A stretch of 46,449 nt of DNA, taken from NCBI GenBank assembly GCA_020629275.1, contig JAHDDQ010000023.1, positions 1-46,449 of the forward strand. Direction: 5' to 3'. Below, in pieces: positions 8,536-17,390 of this stretch. The DNA comes from Tenacibaculum sp. (lineage in GTDB: Bacteria; Bacteroidota; Bacteroidia; Flavobacteriales; Flavobacteriaceae). Each line of letters opens with the position of its first letter. Within the stretch, counting starts at the first letter, position 1. The translations under genes were made by a program, and so were the position numbers. The notes below the pieces were generated by a model. It saw only the letters and a program-made list of their open reading frames with translations. It had not been told where the DNA came from and did no database searches.

Positions 8536-9876
8536 CTATTGAGGACTACAATTATTTCTATCATTAATTCTAATAGTTTTATTTCCTTTTGATAAATTAT
8601 TAATTGCTTGCTTAACAGGTGAAGATTGTGTGCCAACATTCCTATTTGTAAAAGGAACCCAGGTTCCATTACTATTTATTTCGTATTTGTAAGATCCAAG
8701 TCCTCCAGTAATTTCCAATTCAATTCCACCGTCACTTCCATTTATACAAGTTACATTACTAAGTCTTTTTGCCGAAAATGTAATCGCAGGAGGTTTACCA
8801 ATAAAGAAGCCATCTTCAGTACCTTCTAAACTATTCCATACAGGGTCGGGTTTAGATGAATCTAGAGTTTGATATCGTACTTTGTAAAAACCAGAAGCTA
8901 TTGGTGTAGTACTGGGCCAATTATAGGTATAAGTTCTATTCCCATTATCTATTAAAGTTACTGTTTTTGTCTGAGTTAATAACGAATAATTGCTTGGTCC
9001 AGAAGTAGCTTTAAAGAATAAACTAACAACCAGTTTTTTATTAGGCCCTATGTCTCTGTCTAAAATCATACTAAATCTTCCGTCGTCAGAATATGAACAC
9101 TTTGTGTCAATTGGTCTAAACGACAATAATTGAGGAGAAGGCTCAACAATTGTAAAAGGAAAAATCTCACCATCATACTCTCCTTGAAAAACATCGTATC
9201 TTAATTTTAAGAACTTTTCATCTTCTAAGTAATCTTTGAAATTTGGGCCAAAAATTTCTAAAACACTTTTGTCCAAAGGAAAAGTATTTCTGTAGCGTGG
9301 TAATATTTTCCATTTATTAGTACCAGGCTCTAAATAGAACCAATGTAAAGCGCGTTGAACATCAGGAGGATTACCTCTTGCATCAAGGTAGGAATTAAAT
9401 AATGGTTGAAATTGTGAGGGAGTAGTTGTAATAGGAACCATTTTAGGTACATATGCAGCTATATAATTTGCTGGAAAGTCGTTTCTAGATGTGTATAGAA
9501 TTGGCAGTGTAACTGTACTAGGTCCTGAATAATTTGAAGACTTTATTCCGTAAAATTTCAAACTAAATTTATCAGTATCAGTGTGATCTTCACCATATCC
9601 ACATGGACCACTACAACCAAAATCATCTTCATCAATTTCAAAAGATTCTTCATATTTAAATTCAAGACCAATAGTAGGTGTAGTTATATTATATATACCA
9701 GGCGCGTGACTTTTTGTGTAAGAATAAGAATGGTTTGTAATTTGGCCATAGCTAGTATATTGATTGCTAGGTATATTAAATGTAGGCTCATAAAAACTAA
9801 CGTATAACTTTCCTTGAGATAATATACTTTCAATAATAAATAATAACCCTATGACTAAGAGATATTTAATTTTCAT
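8536..9876 (-). CDS. Secreted protein ending in a single SprB-type repeat; probably 3'-truncated
   Basis: This 446-aa protein has a signal peptide (MKIKYLLVIGLLFIIESILS). A long beta-rich, Cys/acid-containing N-terminal region (~21-370) matches no family I know. Residues ~372-446 look like one SprB repeat: SNVTCINGSDGGIELEITGG, then GSYKYEINSNGTW, then NLSKGNKTIRINDRNNC. SprB repeats normally occur in long tandem arrays in gliding adhesins that end with a T9SS sorting domain. Here the ORF stops three residues after the closing Cys, with no second repeat and no sorting domain. Reading past the TAG gives only ~14 unrelated codons. I infer loss of the 3' part, or a minimal one-repeat paralogue. 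Confidence 0.7.
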   Translation of the reverse strand: MKIKYLLVIGLLFIIESILSQGKLYVSFYEPTFNIPSNQYTSYGQITNHSYSYTKSHAPGIYNITTPTIGLEFKYEESFEIDEDDFGCSGPCGYGEDHTDTDKFSLKFYGIKSSNYSGPSTVTLPILYTSRNDFPANYIAAYVPKMVPITTTPSQFQPLFNSYLDARGNPPDVQRALHWFYLEPGTNKWKILPRYRNTFPLDKSVLEIFGPNFKDYLEDEKFLKLRYDVFQGEYDGEIFPFTIVEPSPQLLSFRPIDTKCSYSDDGRFSMILDRDIGPNKKLVVSLFFKATSGPSNYSLLTQTKTVTLIDNGNRTYTYNWPSTTPIASGFYKVRYQTLDSSKPDPVWNSLEGTEDGFFIGKPPAITFSAKRLSNVTCINGSDGGIELEITGGLGSYKYEINSNGTWVPFTNRNVGTQSSPVKQAINNLSKGNKTIRINDRNNCSPQ

Positions 9877-10008
9877 TTAGCAATTTATTTTATTCTATTT
9901 CTGTGCTCAGAATTAATTAATAAGGCAACAAATTTACAATTAAATATGAGCTTTATTACATTAAAAAACGGTTAAACTTTTTTAAACCTTCACTCGCTAA
10001 ATAAGAAG

Positions 10009-10042
10009 AAAAAGTTCGACTGTACCCATAAAGTCGATTTTT
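10009..10042 (+). promoter_or_regulatory. Attenuator-like hairpin ahead of the Cys4 peptide gene
   Basis: Inverted repeat TCGACT / AGTCGA flanked by AAAAA and TTTTT, with a two-base bulge and ten-base loop, 46 nt before the peptide start. Its T-tailed plus-strand orientation is terminator-like although no plus-strand gene precedes it, so it may attenuate the peptide mRNA or end a short leader RNA. Weak, inference only. Confidence 0.35.
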
Positions 10043-10088
10043 ATTGTATTAAAATTTATTATTGAAATGAATTTAAAAACTAAATATA

Positions 10089-10289
10089 ATGTTAGAAAGT
10101 ATTATTAAATTAACAGGAGTAAGTGTGTTAAAAAAAGGAGATCAACAAAGGATTAAAGCAGGTAATGGTATTTGTCCGCAAGAAGGAGATCGTTGCATAT
10201 ATGGTAGCTTTGGAGGAGTACCAATGCTGTCCTGTTTTGCTGGGGTTGAAGAATTAAGATGTATTAATTACGTCTGGGTTGTAGTATAA
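10089..10289 (+). CDS. Small leader-bearing peptide with four cysteines (bacteriocin-like precursor)
   Basis: This 66-aa ORF has the layout of a ribosomally made, exported peptide. The N-terminal half (LESIIKLTGVSVLKKGDQQR, then IKAGNG) resembles leaders that PCATs/C39 peptidases cut after a GG or GA/AG pair: regular hydrophobic spacing (I5, L8, V11, L14), a Q-Q-x-I stretch, and AG at 24-25. The predicted core (26-66) holds C29, C36, C49 and C58, which could form two disulfides or be modified, and it ends in a very hydrophobic YVWVVV. It has its own terminator and no maturation or export gene beside it. Function is unknown; the leader assignment is by pattern only. Confidence 0.6.
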   Translation: MLESIIKLTGVSVLKKGDQQRIKAGNGICPQEGDRCIYGSFGGVPMLSCFAGVEELRCINYVWVVV

Positions 10290-10309
10290 TTTTTCTAAAC
10301 AAGAAGCTC

Positions 10310-10346
10310 AAACGATTAAGGTATAGTATATTTTAATCGTTTTTTA
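10310..10346 (+). terminator. Terminator of the Cys4 peptide gene
   Basis: Stem AAACGATTAA / TTAATCGTTT with a 13-nt loop followed by a T run, 20 nt after the stop codon. It indicates a monocistronic transcript, supporting the ORF as a real gene. Confidence 0.8.
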
Positions 10347-10398
10347 CTTGCGTGATAAAATATTTATTCTTACAGCTACTTTTTTATGTAGTGCACAT

Positions 10399-10432
10399 AA
10401 AAAAATCACCTACACATTATGTAGATGATTTT
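10399..10432 (-). terminator. Terminator of the CocE-type hydrolase gene
   Basis: Read on the minus strand: AAAATCATCTAC, seven-base loop, GTAGGTGATTTT with one G-U pair, then a run of seven T. It lies about 30 nt past the hydrolase stop codon. Confidence 0.85.
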
Positions 10433-10462
10433 AGTTTAGTTATTTGATATTATGTGCGAACT

Positions 10463-12391
10463 TTATTTTAAAACCATAAACTCAATAGCTGAGTCCGTAA
10501 AGACTGTATGAGTTTGCGATTTAAAATCTTTTTCTTCAGCTTTATAAATATTATCTACATAAGTCTGAGGATTCAAGTCTATCAAAGGAAACCAAGTACT
10601 TTGTATTTGAACTTGTAGCTTATGACCTTTTTTAAAAGTGTGGAAAACATCTTGTAATTTAATAGCTACCTCTGTTTTTTTATTTGGTTTAAAAGGCTCT
10701 GGTTTTGCAAAACTATTTCTGAAACGCCCACGTAATACTTCGCTACGAACCATCATGTGATAATTACTTAATTTCAAGTGCGTTTGCATTTCTTTATTAT
10801 CATTTTTTAGATCAGAAGGATGTACATCGATTACTTTCACAATCCAATCTGCAGCCGAACCCGTAGTAGCAACTTTAAGTTTAGCTAAAATATCACCAGC
10901 TAATGTGAAATCGTCGGTTAGAACATCTGTTTCAAAAACGAGTACATCTGGTCTTCTAGCTGCAAAACGCTGATCGTCTGTCATGTATTTTCTAGGCGTA
11001 AAAACAGTTTTAATATCTTCTGAATAAGGAACAGGACGTTTAACATCACTCACAAACTGTATTTTAGTAGTCTTACTTTTAGCGCTAGAAAGTTGTTGAT
11101 CTTCGGAAAGATAAAAAGATTGTTTTTCAGCATTCTTTGGAGGCCAAACATCATATGATTTCCACTCTTTTTTTCCAGTATCAAAAACATAAGCTTCTGG
11201 AAGACCTGAATTCTTAGAGCCATCTCCTTTTAAGAAGTGGTTAAAAAACTTAGCTTCTACATTCTTTTGAAAGTTTAACGAGATAGAATCTCCAAAATAA
11301 TAATTACCTACTTTGGTAGCTACTCTGTTTCTTGACCAACCTCCATGGTCCCAAGGACCAAAAACGATAGTATTATAGTTGTTCGGTTGATTCTTTTCAA
11401 TGCCTTTATACGTTTCAAGAGGACCATATAAATCTTCAGCATCAAACCATCCACCAACAATCATGGTAGCTACAGTCGAAGGAACTTTATTTAAATGTTG
11501 AATAATACCTTTACTTTGCCAAACTTCATCATAATTTGGGTGTTCAATGATTTCTTTCCAAAAGAAATCGTCAACAGTATTTTTATTAGCTGTAACTTTT
11601 GTGTCTAATTTATCATATTGAAAGTATTCATTAAGATTGCTTAAAGGACCTTTATCCAAGAAGAATTGATATTGATCTTGTGTATCCATTTTAGGAAAAG
11701 AATACCATGCAGAATCTGTAGGTTGGTCTTTATATGTTCCGAATAATGAAACGGCTTTAAAATAACTTAATAGAAAAGCACCATTATGATGGAAATCATC
11801 AAAGAAGAAATCACCAATACAAGCTTGCGGAGAAGCAGCCTTGAGCGCAGGGTGCGCATCTATTGTTGAAACAGTTGCATAATGTCCTGGATAAGAAATT
11901 CCCCAAGTACCAACCTTTCCATTAGTATGCTTAACATTTTTAACTAGCCAGTCTATAGTGTCGTAGGTATCGCTTGTTTCATCACTTTGTTTTGGAGTTT
12001 TATTAGGAATGTAAGCACGCATATTGTCGTATACTCCTTCACTCATCCATCGACCTCGAACATCTTGATATACTACTATGTTTCCTTCTTTCATTAGAAT
12101 AGGGTTTGGACCAATTCTTTTTCTGAATTTATCTTTACCATAAGGTCTACAACTGTATGGAGTACGTTGCATTAGAATAGGGTACACTTTACTTGTATCT
12201 TTAGGAGTGTAAATGGTAGTATGTAGTTTTGTACCATCTCGCATTGCAATTTTTACTTCCTTCTTTGTATAATTATCTTGAACGTAGGTGTCTTTTTGAT
12301 CTTTTTCTTGGGATTCTTTTTCAGGTTGGTCTTTTGTAGCACAGCTTACTATAAAAGTAAGAATGAACATCAATTTAAATAAAGTTTTCAT
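10463..12391 (-). CDS. CocE/NonD family hydrolase lipoprotein (S15-like)
   Basis: This 642-aa alpha/beta hydrolase is of the CocE/alpha-amino-acid ester hydrolase/glutaryl-7-ACA acylase type. It is anchored as a lipoprotein: MKTLFKLMFILTFIVSC with C17 in the lipobox, then a Lys/Glu linker. The catalytic domain (~45-390) shows the nucleophile motif WGISYPGH (S166), D317 in GGWFDAED and H349 in GPWDHGGWSRN as the likely triad. The Tyr-containing oxyanion loop (RTPYSCRPYG) lies near residue 77. The C-terminal jelly-roll (~400-642) is the usual X-Pro dipeptidyl-peptidase C-terminal domain, ending in HKLQVQIQSTWFPL. It probably hydrolyses amide or ester bonds in peptides outside the inner membrane. 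It is monocistronic by its own terminator. Confidence 0.9.
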   Translation of the reverse strand: MKTLFKLMFILTFIVSCATKDQPEKESQEKDQKDTYVQDNYTKKEVKIAMRDGTKLHTTIYTPKDTSKVYPILMQRTPYSCRPYGKDKFRKRIGPNPILMKEGNIVVYQDVRGRWMSEGVYDNMRAYIPNKTPKQSDETSDTYDTIDWLVKNVKHTNGKVGTWGISYPGHYATVSTIDAHPALKAASPQACIGDFFFDDFHHNGAFLLSYFKAVSLFGTYKDQPTDSAWYSFPKMDTQDQYQFFLDKGPLSNLNEYFQYDKLDTKVTANKNTVDDFFWKEIIEHPNYDEVWQSKGIIQHLNKVPSTVATMIVGGWFDAEDLYGPLETYKGIEKNQPNNYNTIVFGPWDHGGWSRNRVATKVGNYYFGDSISLNFQKNVEAKFFNHFLKGDGSKNSGLPEAYVFDTGKKEWKSYDVWPPKNAEKQSFYLSEDQQLSSAKSKTTKIQFVSDVKRPVPYSEDIKTVFTPRKYMTDDQRFAARRPDVLVFETDVLTDDFTLAGDILAKLKVATTGSAADWIVKVIDVHPSDLKNDNKEMQTHLKLSNYHMMVRSEVLRGRFRNSFAKPEPFKPNKKTEVAIKLQDVFHTFKKGHKLQVQIQSTWFPLIDLNPQTYVDNIYKAEEKDFKSQTHTVFTDSAIEFMVLK

Positions 12392-12540
12392 GAGAGTTTA
12401 GGTTGATATGTAGTGGTTTTATAATGTTAGTTGTTTAATTTAATACTTTCAAGCTGAGAAAGAATATTCTTTGGGTAAAATCATAATTAGGTATTTGAGC
12501 ATAGTTTATAGTATGTACTTATGTTGTTAGCTATTTTAGA

Positions 12541-12936
12541 TTAATGAAGATCCTTAATAGCAGTTCCAGTAATCTTTATTTTTCCTCCGAAAGGTAATGC
12601 CTCCGCTTGATAAATAGTTCTTGCTGGTCTTTTATTTTCTGGAAATAGCTCCATATATAACATGTTAATTTCAGGTAAATCTTTTAAATCATCAAATGCA
12701 ATATCTATAAAAACAACATCATCTTTATCAAAATCAGCTGTTTTTAGTACTGAAAAGAAATTAGAAAAAGCCAATCTTCCTTCTTCTAAAATTGTACCTG
12801 AAACATATTTACCATCAGTATTTACAGATAATTGACCACTAACAAAACACATGTTGTTTGCAACTACAGCATGACTAATTGGATTTGACCAATTAGGAAG
12901 CCCTTTGCCTTTTGTAATGTATTTTTTGGTACTCAT
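12541..12936 (-). CDS. RidA (YjgF/YER057c) family protein, non-canonical active site
   Basis: This 131-aa small cytosolic protein has the RidA fold, normally a trimer. Core motifs are VANNMCFVSGQ (~25-35), GRLAFSNFFSVLKTADFD (~53-70), and PARTIYQAEALPFGGKI (104-120). The Arg that anchors the carboxylate of 2-aminoacrylate in RidA is kept (R106). The Glu of the usual KIEIEAIA segment is Thr here (KIKITGTAI, T123). True RidA deaminases use that Glu region to position water, so this is more likely one of the Rid subfamilies with altered or no enamine/imine deaminase activity. It is preceded by the terminator of the metalloprotease gene, so it is probably transcribed alone. Confidence 0.88.
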   Translation of the reverse strand: MSTKKYITKGKGLPNWSNPISHAVVANNMCFVSGQLSVNTDGKYVSGTILEEGRLAFSNFFSVLKTADFDKDDVVFIDIAFDDLKDLPEINMLYMELFPENKRPARTIYQAEALPFGGKIKITGTAIKDLH

Positions 12937-12975
12937 ATAATTGATTTTACTTTTAGTGCTAATATATTCAAATAC

Positions 12976-13012
12976 AAAAAGAGATCTTACAAAACTTCAT
13001 AAGATCTCTTTT
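12976..13012 (-). terminator. Terminator downstream of the metalloprotease gene
   Basis: Perfect 13-bp stem AAAAGAGATCTTA / TAAGATCTCTTTT with a ten-base loop, 82 nt past the metalloprotease stop. The A/T arms allow function in both directions. Confidence 0.85.
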
Positions 13013-13094
13013 ATAATTATTTACTGATGTCTTCTTTGTAAAAAAATAAGAATTTAACGTAGTCCTTAACTCTTAGCCTTTTTAAAAGAACATG

Positions 13095-15596
13095 TTATTT
13101 AGGATCTAAGATGTTGTCAATTCGATCGATCGCGTCTTGTAAATGATAACGTGTAACAGTATTTCTTGCTGAAGCAATACCGCGCTTAATATCACGTTTC
13201 AAGCGTTTTAATTCTCCTCTAACAATAGGTTTAATATCAGACTGACTAATATTTACTGCAGTTTGCTTAAAATATCCGCCGTTATTAACTCCTCTCTGAT
13301 TTTTAGCTTTATTTAATAAGAAATCCAAACGATCTAAGTGTGCTCTTTGTAAGTTTCTACGATATGAATCGATAGATTTATTAGTATACAATTCATTCCA
13401 AACCCCTTTACGTAAATCGCTCATCATATCAATAAGTGTATATGCAGAAGTTCCATTTAAAGTTTCATTCTCTGCCATACGAACCATTCTTCCTGGTTTT
13501 AGAATTCTATTAAGTGTTCTTACTTGTAAATTACGAACCCCTTCACTTGAACCAGAAAATTGTGTTTTGTTAAAAATATTTTTGTCAAGGAGCCAAGTAG
13601 GCGTTGTAAATAGTTGATCGTTTATAAATCGTAATGCATTCTTTTGGTGTTCTTTACTAACGTGTGTGTATACTGCTCCATTTTGACCAACAGCTTTAAA
13701 ATGTTCATAAACACCACCAATATTAGAACTTACGTGCCCCATATACCTATTAAACTGACCAAGTAATTGACCATATATAGCATTTAAGTCTTCGTAAGTT
13801 TCACCTTCTTCAGTAGTCCACTCTTCTAAACGAGGTAAAATTCTTTTTAAATTTTTAATACCATATTCACTTGCTTTAATAGCATCATCACCTAAGTCTT
13901 CTGTTTGCGAGCTTGGATCAATAATATTTACTGCTTGCTGATGACCAAATCTGTACATTGGATCGTTAGCTTTATTAGTAATCCATTTGTTTAAAATTGA
14001 TTTTTCAGCTTTTGCAGAAACGCCTGGTATTGGTCTATATCCCCAACTAATCGCATATTTATCATAAGGACCTATATTTGGCATAAGCGCAACACCTTCA
14101 TCTCCTGGTTGTGCAACATAGTTGAAACGAGCATAATCCATTATTGATGGAGCTGTTCCGTATTTCTTAGTAAAACTAGCAGAACGTAAAGAATCTACAG
14201 GGTATGCTACAGAGCTTCCCATATTATGAGGAAGACCAATAGTATGACCAACTTCGTGAGCAGAAACAAAACGAATTAAACGTCCCATAATTTCATCTTT
14301 AAATGAATTACCTCTTGCTTCTGGATTAATAGCTGCAGTTTGAATAAAATACCAATTATGTAATAAAGACATTACATTATGGTACCAGTTGATATCAGAT
14401 TCTAAGATTTCTCCTGAACGCGGATCACTTACATGAGGTCCGTTAGCATTAGGGATTGGAGAAGCTAAATAACGAACTACAGAATAACGAACATCTTCGG
14501 GGCTCCATTCTGGATCTTCTTCTTTCGTTGGTGGGTCTTTAGCAATAATAGCGTTTTTAAAACCAGCAGCTTCGAATGCAACTTGCCAATCTTCTATTCC
14601 TTGTTTAATGTATTTACGCCATTTTTTTGGAGTAGCTCTATCGATGTAGTAAATAATAGGTTTTTTAGGTTCTACTAATTCACCTCGATTAAATTTTGCT
14701 AAATCTTCATCTTTTACTTCAAGCCTCCATCGATCTAAATAGGTAACTTTTTTACTTTTCTGAGCTTCTAAACCATAGTCAGTTTGTGATCTTGCAAACC
14801 ATCCTACACGTTCATCAAAATAACGACGTTTCATTAAGTTTTCAGGAAGTAAAATCATAGAATTACTTAATTCTAAAGATACAGAGGCAACACTTCCATT
14901 AGAAGGAGGTTTGCTAGATAAGTATGTTTTTACATGACGAATTTCAATATTTTTAGGATAACTACTAATACGGTCTATATAAGAACGCTCTTTATCCATT
15001 CGTGTAATTTTAAATCTCTTTCTTCTGAATTGAGGAAAACCAATCGCTTTCACATCTTTAGTAAAAAGAGGTGTTGCATCAATTACAGTCGCAGTAGAAT
15101 CCTTACTGAAAGCTTTAATAGGAAAAGCAAATAAAATAGGCTCAAAGTTAGAGTTTACTACAGCTTCATGCACAGGTAAGATACTATCAGCAACCACAGA
15201 ATGGGAAACAACACGAAGTAAGATTTTTTTATGTTTTTTCTCCCATCTTAAAACCTGTGTATTCTGCTTACCACCACCAAAGCCAATTCCATTAGCAGTT
15301 TTTGCAATACGAGTAACCATTAGCATTTCTTTGTTTAGTAATGCATTTGGTATTTCAAATAAATAATTTTGATCTTTAGTATGAACTTTAAATAAACCTT
15401 CGTCGGTCTTATGCTTTTTGGTAACTACTTTTTCGTAAGGAAGTATAGCTCCTTTTTTTGGTTTACCCTTAGGTTTTGACGCCTCTGTTTTTTTTGAATT
15501 CTTTTGTCTTTTTTTTCTTCGTTGTGCTTCAATATCTTGAGAGAAATGAAATAAAGAAAAAAATAAGACTAGGTGTAAAAGTATTTTTTTATTCAT
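13095..15596 (-). CDS. Zinc-dependent met-zincin metalloprotease, DUF5117/DUF5118 type
   Basis: This 833-aa exported protease has a signal peptide (~1-24, MNKKILLHLVLFFSLFHFS) followed by a very basic Lys/Arg linker (~25-50). The middle region fits the DUF5118/DUF5117 modules of Bacteroidota zinc proteases. The zinc site is HEVGHTIGLPH (H447, E448, H451, H457), that is HExxHxxGxxH. The Met-turn SIMDYARFNYV follows about 30 residues later, which defines a met-zincin. The long C-terminal helical region (~560-833) is characteristic of the family. No T9SS sorting domain is present, so it is probably periplasmic or released. It has its own terminator and is divergent from the DJ-1 lipoprotein gene. 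Substrates are unknown. Confidence 0.92.
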   Translation of the reverse strand: MNKKILLHLVLFFSLFHFSQDIEAQRRKKRQKNSKKTEASKPKGKPKKGAILPYEKVVTKKHKTDEGLFKVHTKDQNYLFEIPNALLNKEMLMVTRIAKTANGIGFGGGKQNTQVLRWEKKHKKILLRVVSHSVVADSILPVHEAVVNSNFEPILFAFPIKAFSKDSTATVIDATPLFTKDVKAIGFPQFRRKRFKITRMDKERSYIDRISSYPKNIEIRHVKTYLSSKPPSNGSVASVSLELSNSMILLPENLMKRRYFDERVGWFARSQTDYGLEAQKSKKVTYLDRWRLEVKDEDLAKFNRGELVEPKKPIIYYIDRATPKKWRKYIKQGIEDWQVAFEAAGFKNAIIAKDPPTKEEDPEWSPEDVRYSVVRYLASPIPNANGPHVSDPRSGEILESDINWYHNVMSLLHNWYFIQTAAINPEARGNSFKDEIMGRLIRFVSAHEVGHTIGLPHNMGSSVAYPVDSLRSASFTKKYGTAPSIMDYARFNYVAQPGDEGVALMPNIGPYDKYAISWGYRPIPGVSAKAEKSILNKWITNKANDPMYRFGHQQAVNIIDPSSQTEDLGDDAIKASEYGIKNLKRILPRLEEWTTEEGETYEDLNAIYGQLLGQFNRYMGHVSSNIGGVYEHFKAVGQNGAVYTHVSKEHQKNALRFINDQLFTTPTWLLDKNIFNKTQFSGSSEGVRNLQVRTLNRILKPGRMVRMAENETLNGTSAYTLIDMMSDLRKGVWNELYTNKSIDSYRRNLQRAHLDRLDFLLNKAKNQRGVNNGGYFKQTAVNISQSDIKPIVRGELKRLKRDIKRGIASARNTVTRYHLQDAIDRIDNILDPK

Positions 15597-15740
15597 GATT
15601 ATAATTAGTTGATATACTACCCCCGAAATTAAGAAAAGACGTACTATAAGTTCTTAATTATATGTTAAAGACCCTAGGAATATTCTTAATAAAAACAGAA
15701 CCACAATAATTTGAGTATTTTTAAACTTTCTAAATAGAGT

Positions 15741-16493
15741 ATGATGAGAATAGTGTATTGTGTAGTGTTTTTAGTTTTATTCGTAAGTTGTAATACAACA
15801 AATAAACAAGAGGAGGTAAAGTCTAAAGAAATAAAGGAAGCTCAAAAGATATTTCCAAAATTAGTAGCAGACCGATATAATGTAGCTTTTTTAGTTATGA
15901 ACGGAACATTTAATACTGAGTTAACAGCTCCTTACGATATTTTTCAACATACAATTTTTAGAAAAGGAATAAAAGCGATGAATGTATTTACCGTTGCAGA
16001 TACGGATAAAGCGATTACTACGTTCGAAGGTATGCGAATTTTACCGGATTATAATTACTTGAAAGATAGTTTGCCAAAAATTGATATACTAGTTGTTCCA
16101 AGTGCTGAGCATCATTTAGATACAGATTTGGAAAATAGAAAAATGATCGAGTTTGTACAAAAAGTGAGTAAAAAAGCAGAATTTGTTACTTCTCATTGCG
16201 ATGGAGCTTTTGTATTAGCTAAAGCTGGAGTTTTAGAAGGTCGTGTATCTACAACATTTCCGTCAGATATAGATAAAATGAAAGCTACTTTTCCAACATT
16301 AGATATTCGGAAAAACGTGTTATTTGTTCACGACGGAAAGTATATTACATCCGCAGGGGGCGCAAAGTCTTTTGAAGCTGCTTTGTACTTGTGTGAATAT
16401 TTATATGGAAAAGACATAGCAGAGTCATTGGCAGGAGGTTTAGTAATTAACTGGGAATTAGATAAAGTACCGCATTTAATTGTGAAAAAGTAA
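15741..16493 (+). CDS. DJ-1/PfpI family lipoprotein
   Basis: This 250-aa protein combines a lipoprotein signal (MMRIVYCVVFLVLFVSC, C17) with a DJ-1/PfpI class I glutamine-amidotransferase-like domain (~45-245). The domain opens with NVAFLVMNGTFNTELTAPYD, the form seen in the sensor domain of FtrA-like AraC regulators, and keeps the elbow cysteine in SHCDGAFVLAKAG (C153). YITSAGGAKSFEAALYL is the typical late block. DJ-1 proteins are usually cytosolic, so envelope anchoring is the unusual point. It may be an enzyme, a chaperone or a ligand-binding protein. It is divergent from the metalloprotease gene and converges on DUF3667 with a 30-nt gap. Confidence 0.85.
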   Translation: MMRIVYCVVFLVLFVSCNTTNKQEEVKSKEIKEAQKIFPKLVADRYNVAFLVMNGTFNTELTAPYDIFQHTIFRKGIKAMNVFTVADTDKAITTFEGMRILPDYNYLKDSLPKIDILVVPSAEHHLDTDLENRKMIEFVQKVSKKAEFVTSHCDGAFVLAKAGVLEGRVSTTFPSDIDKMKATFPTLDIRKNVLFVHDGKYITSAGGAKSFEAALYLCEYLYGKDIAESLAGGLVINWELDKVPHLIVKK

Positions 16494-16522
16494 TACAGTT
16501 TTTAGACTTTAGGTATGCGAAG

Positions 16523-17362
16523 TTATTTATTAACTTTATGATATATGATAACACCTATCCCAGTTATCAAAGCAATGCTTATAATTACTATTATAGTTAC
16601 AATTACAAAACGTAAAAGCTTTTTAAGCGAGGTTTTGAACGATTGGTTGTAAAGTTTAGCAAAAGCATAAAGGTAATAGATAATGAAAAGAATTGTACTT
16701 GCAAGGTAGATATTTGGATGAATTAGTATTGCAAGAAAAAAAGCAATAACACTAATGTATAGCGTAACCCCTTGCAAATAAGCATTCATAATAATATGTT
16801 CTCCATAGTTATGAGGTTTTCTATACGTCCATTTACTCATTAACGCATATAAAGGAAGAAAAAGAAAAGCGACAATATTGAAATAATTGATAAAAAAACC
16901 GAAATAAACTTGATTAAATTTCAAGCTAAATTTAGCACTAGCTTGTTTCTTCTGAAGTTTAATTAATTCTTCAGGGCTAATATCTTTTAGTTTTGATAAA
17001 TCTTGTGCTGCAACACGCTGTATTTCTTTAAATTGCTCTCCATTAGCTGAAACAGAAAGTTCTACGAATTCCTTTTTAAAAATATTAAAAGTTATCAATG
17101 AAATAGCAGCGGCTAGCGCTAAAAAAGCAAAGGGATTTACATATTTTTTTCTGGTACCCTCGAGGTATTCTGAAAGAACCTTATTTGGTTCTGATATCAT
17201 TTTTTTTAGAGTATTGAAATATAAGCTATCCCAACCAAAACTAGAAAACAGTTCTTGTAATAAAAAAGAAAGTGTTATTCTACTTTTAACAACTCTCGCA
17301 CCACAATTATCACAAAAAAAAGCATCTTTTTCAAGTGGACTCTCGCAATTTTTACAATTCAT
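16523..17362 (-). CDS. DUF3667 zinc-ribbon membrane protein
   Basis: This 279-aa protein begins with a zinc ribbon (CKNCESPL...FCDNCGARV, Cys 3, 6, 17, 20). The DUF3667 body follows: RITLSFLLQELFSSF, then TLKKMISEPNKVLSEYLEG and TRKKYVNPFAFL. About five TM helices lie between ~90 and 275, interrupted by a charged loop (~115-150). The function of DUF3667 is unknown; zinc-ribbon plus membrane architecture suggests assembly or sensing at the inner membrane. It is divergent from the YgiQ gene, and its -7 box is probably TATATTTG, 28 nt before the start. Confidence 0.85.
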   Translation of the reverse strand: MNCKNCESPLEKDAFFCDNCGARVVKSRITLSFLLQELFSSFGWDSLYFNTLKKMISEPNKVLSEYLEGTRKKYVNPFAFLALAAAISLITFNIFKKEFVELSVSANGEQFKEIQRVAAQDLSKLKDISPEELIKLQKKQASAKFSLKFNQVYFGFFINYFNIVAFLFLPLYALMSKWTYRKPHNYGEHIIMNAYLQGVTLYISVIAFFLAILIHPNIYLASTILFIIYYLYAFAKLYNQSFKTSLKKLLRFVIVTIIVIISIALITGIGVIIYHKVNK

Positions 17363-17390
17363 ATTAACTAGTTATGAGGTTAATCGAATC

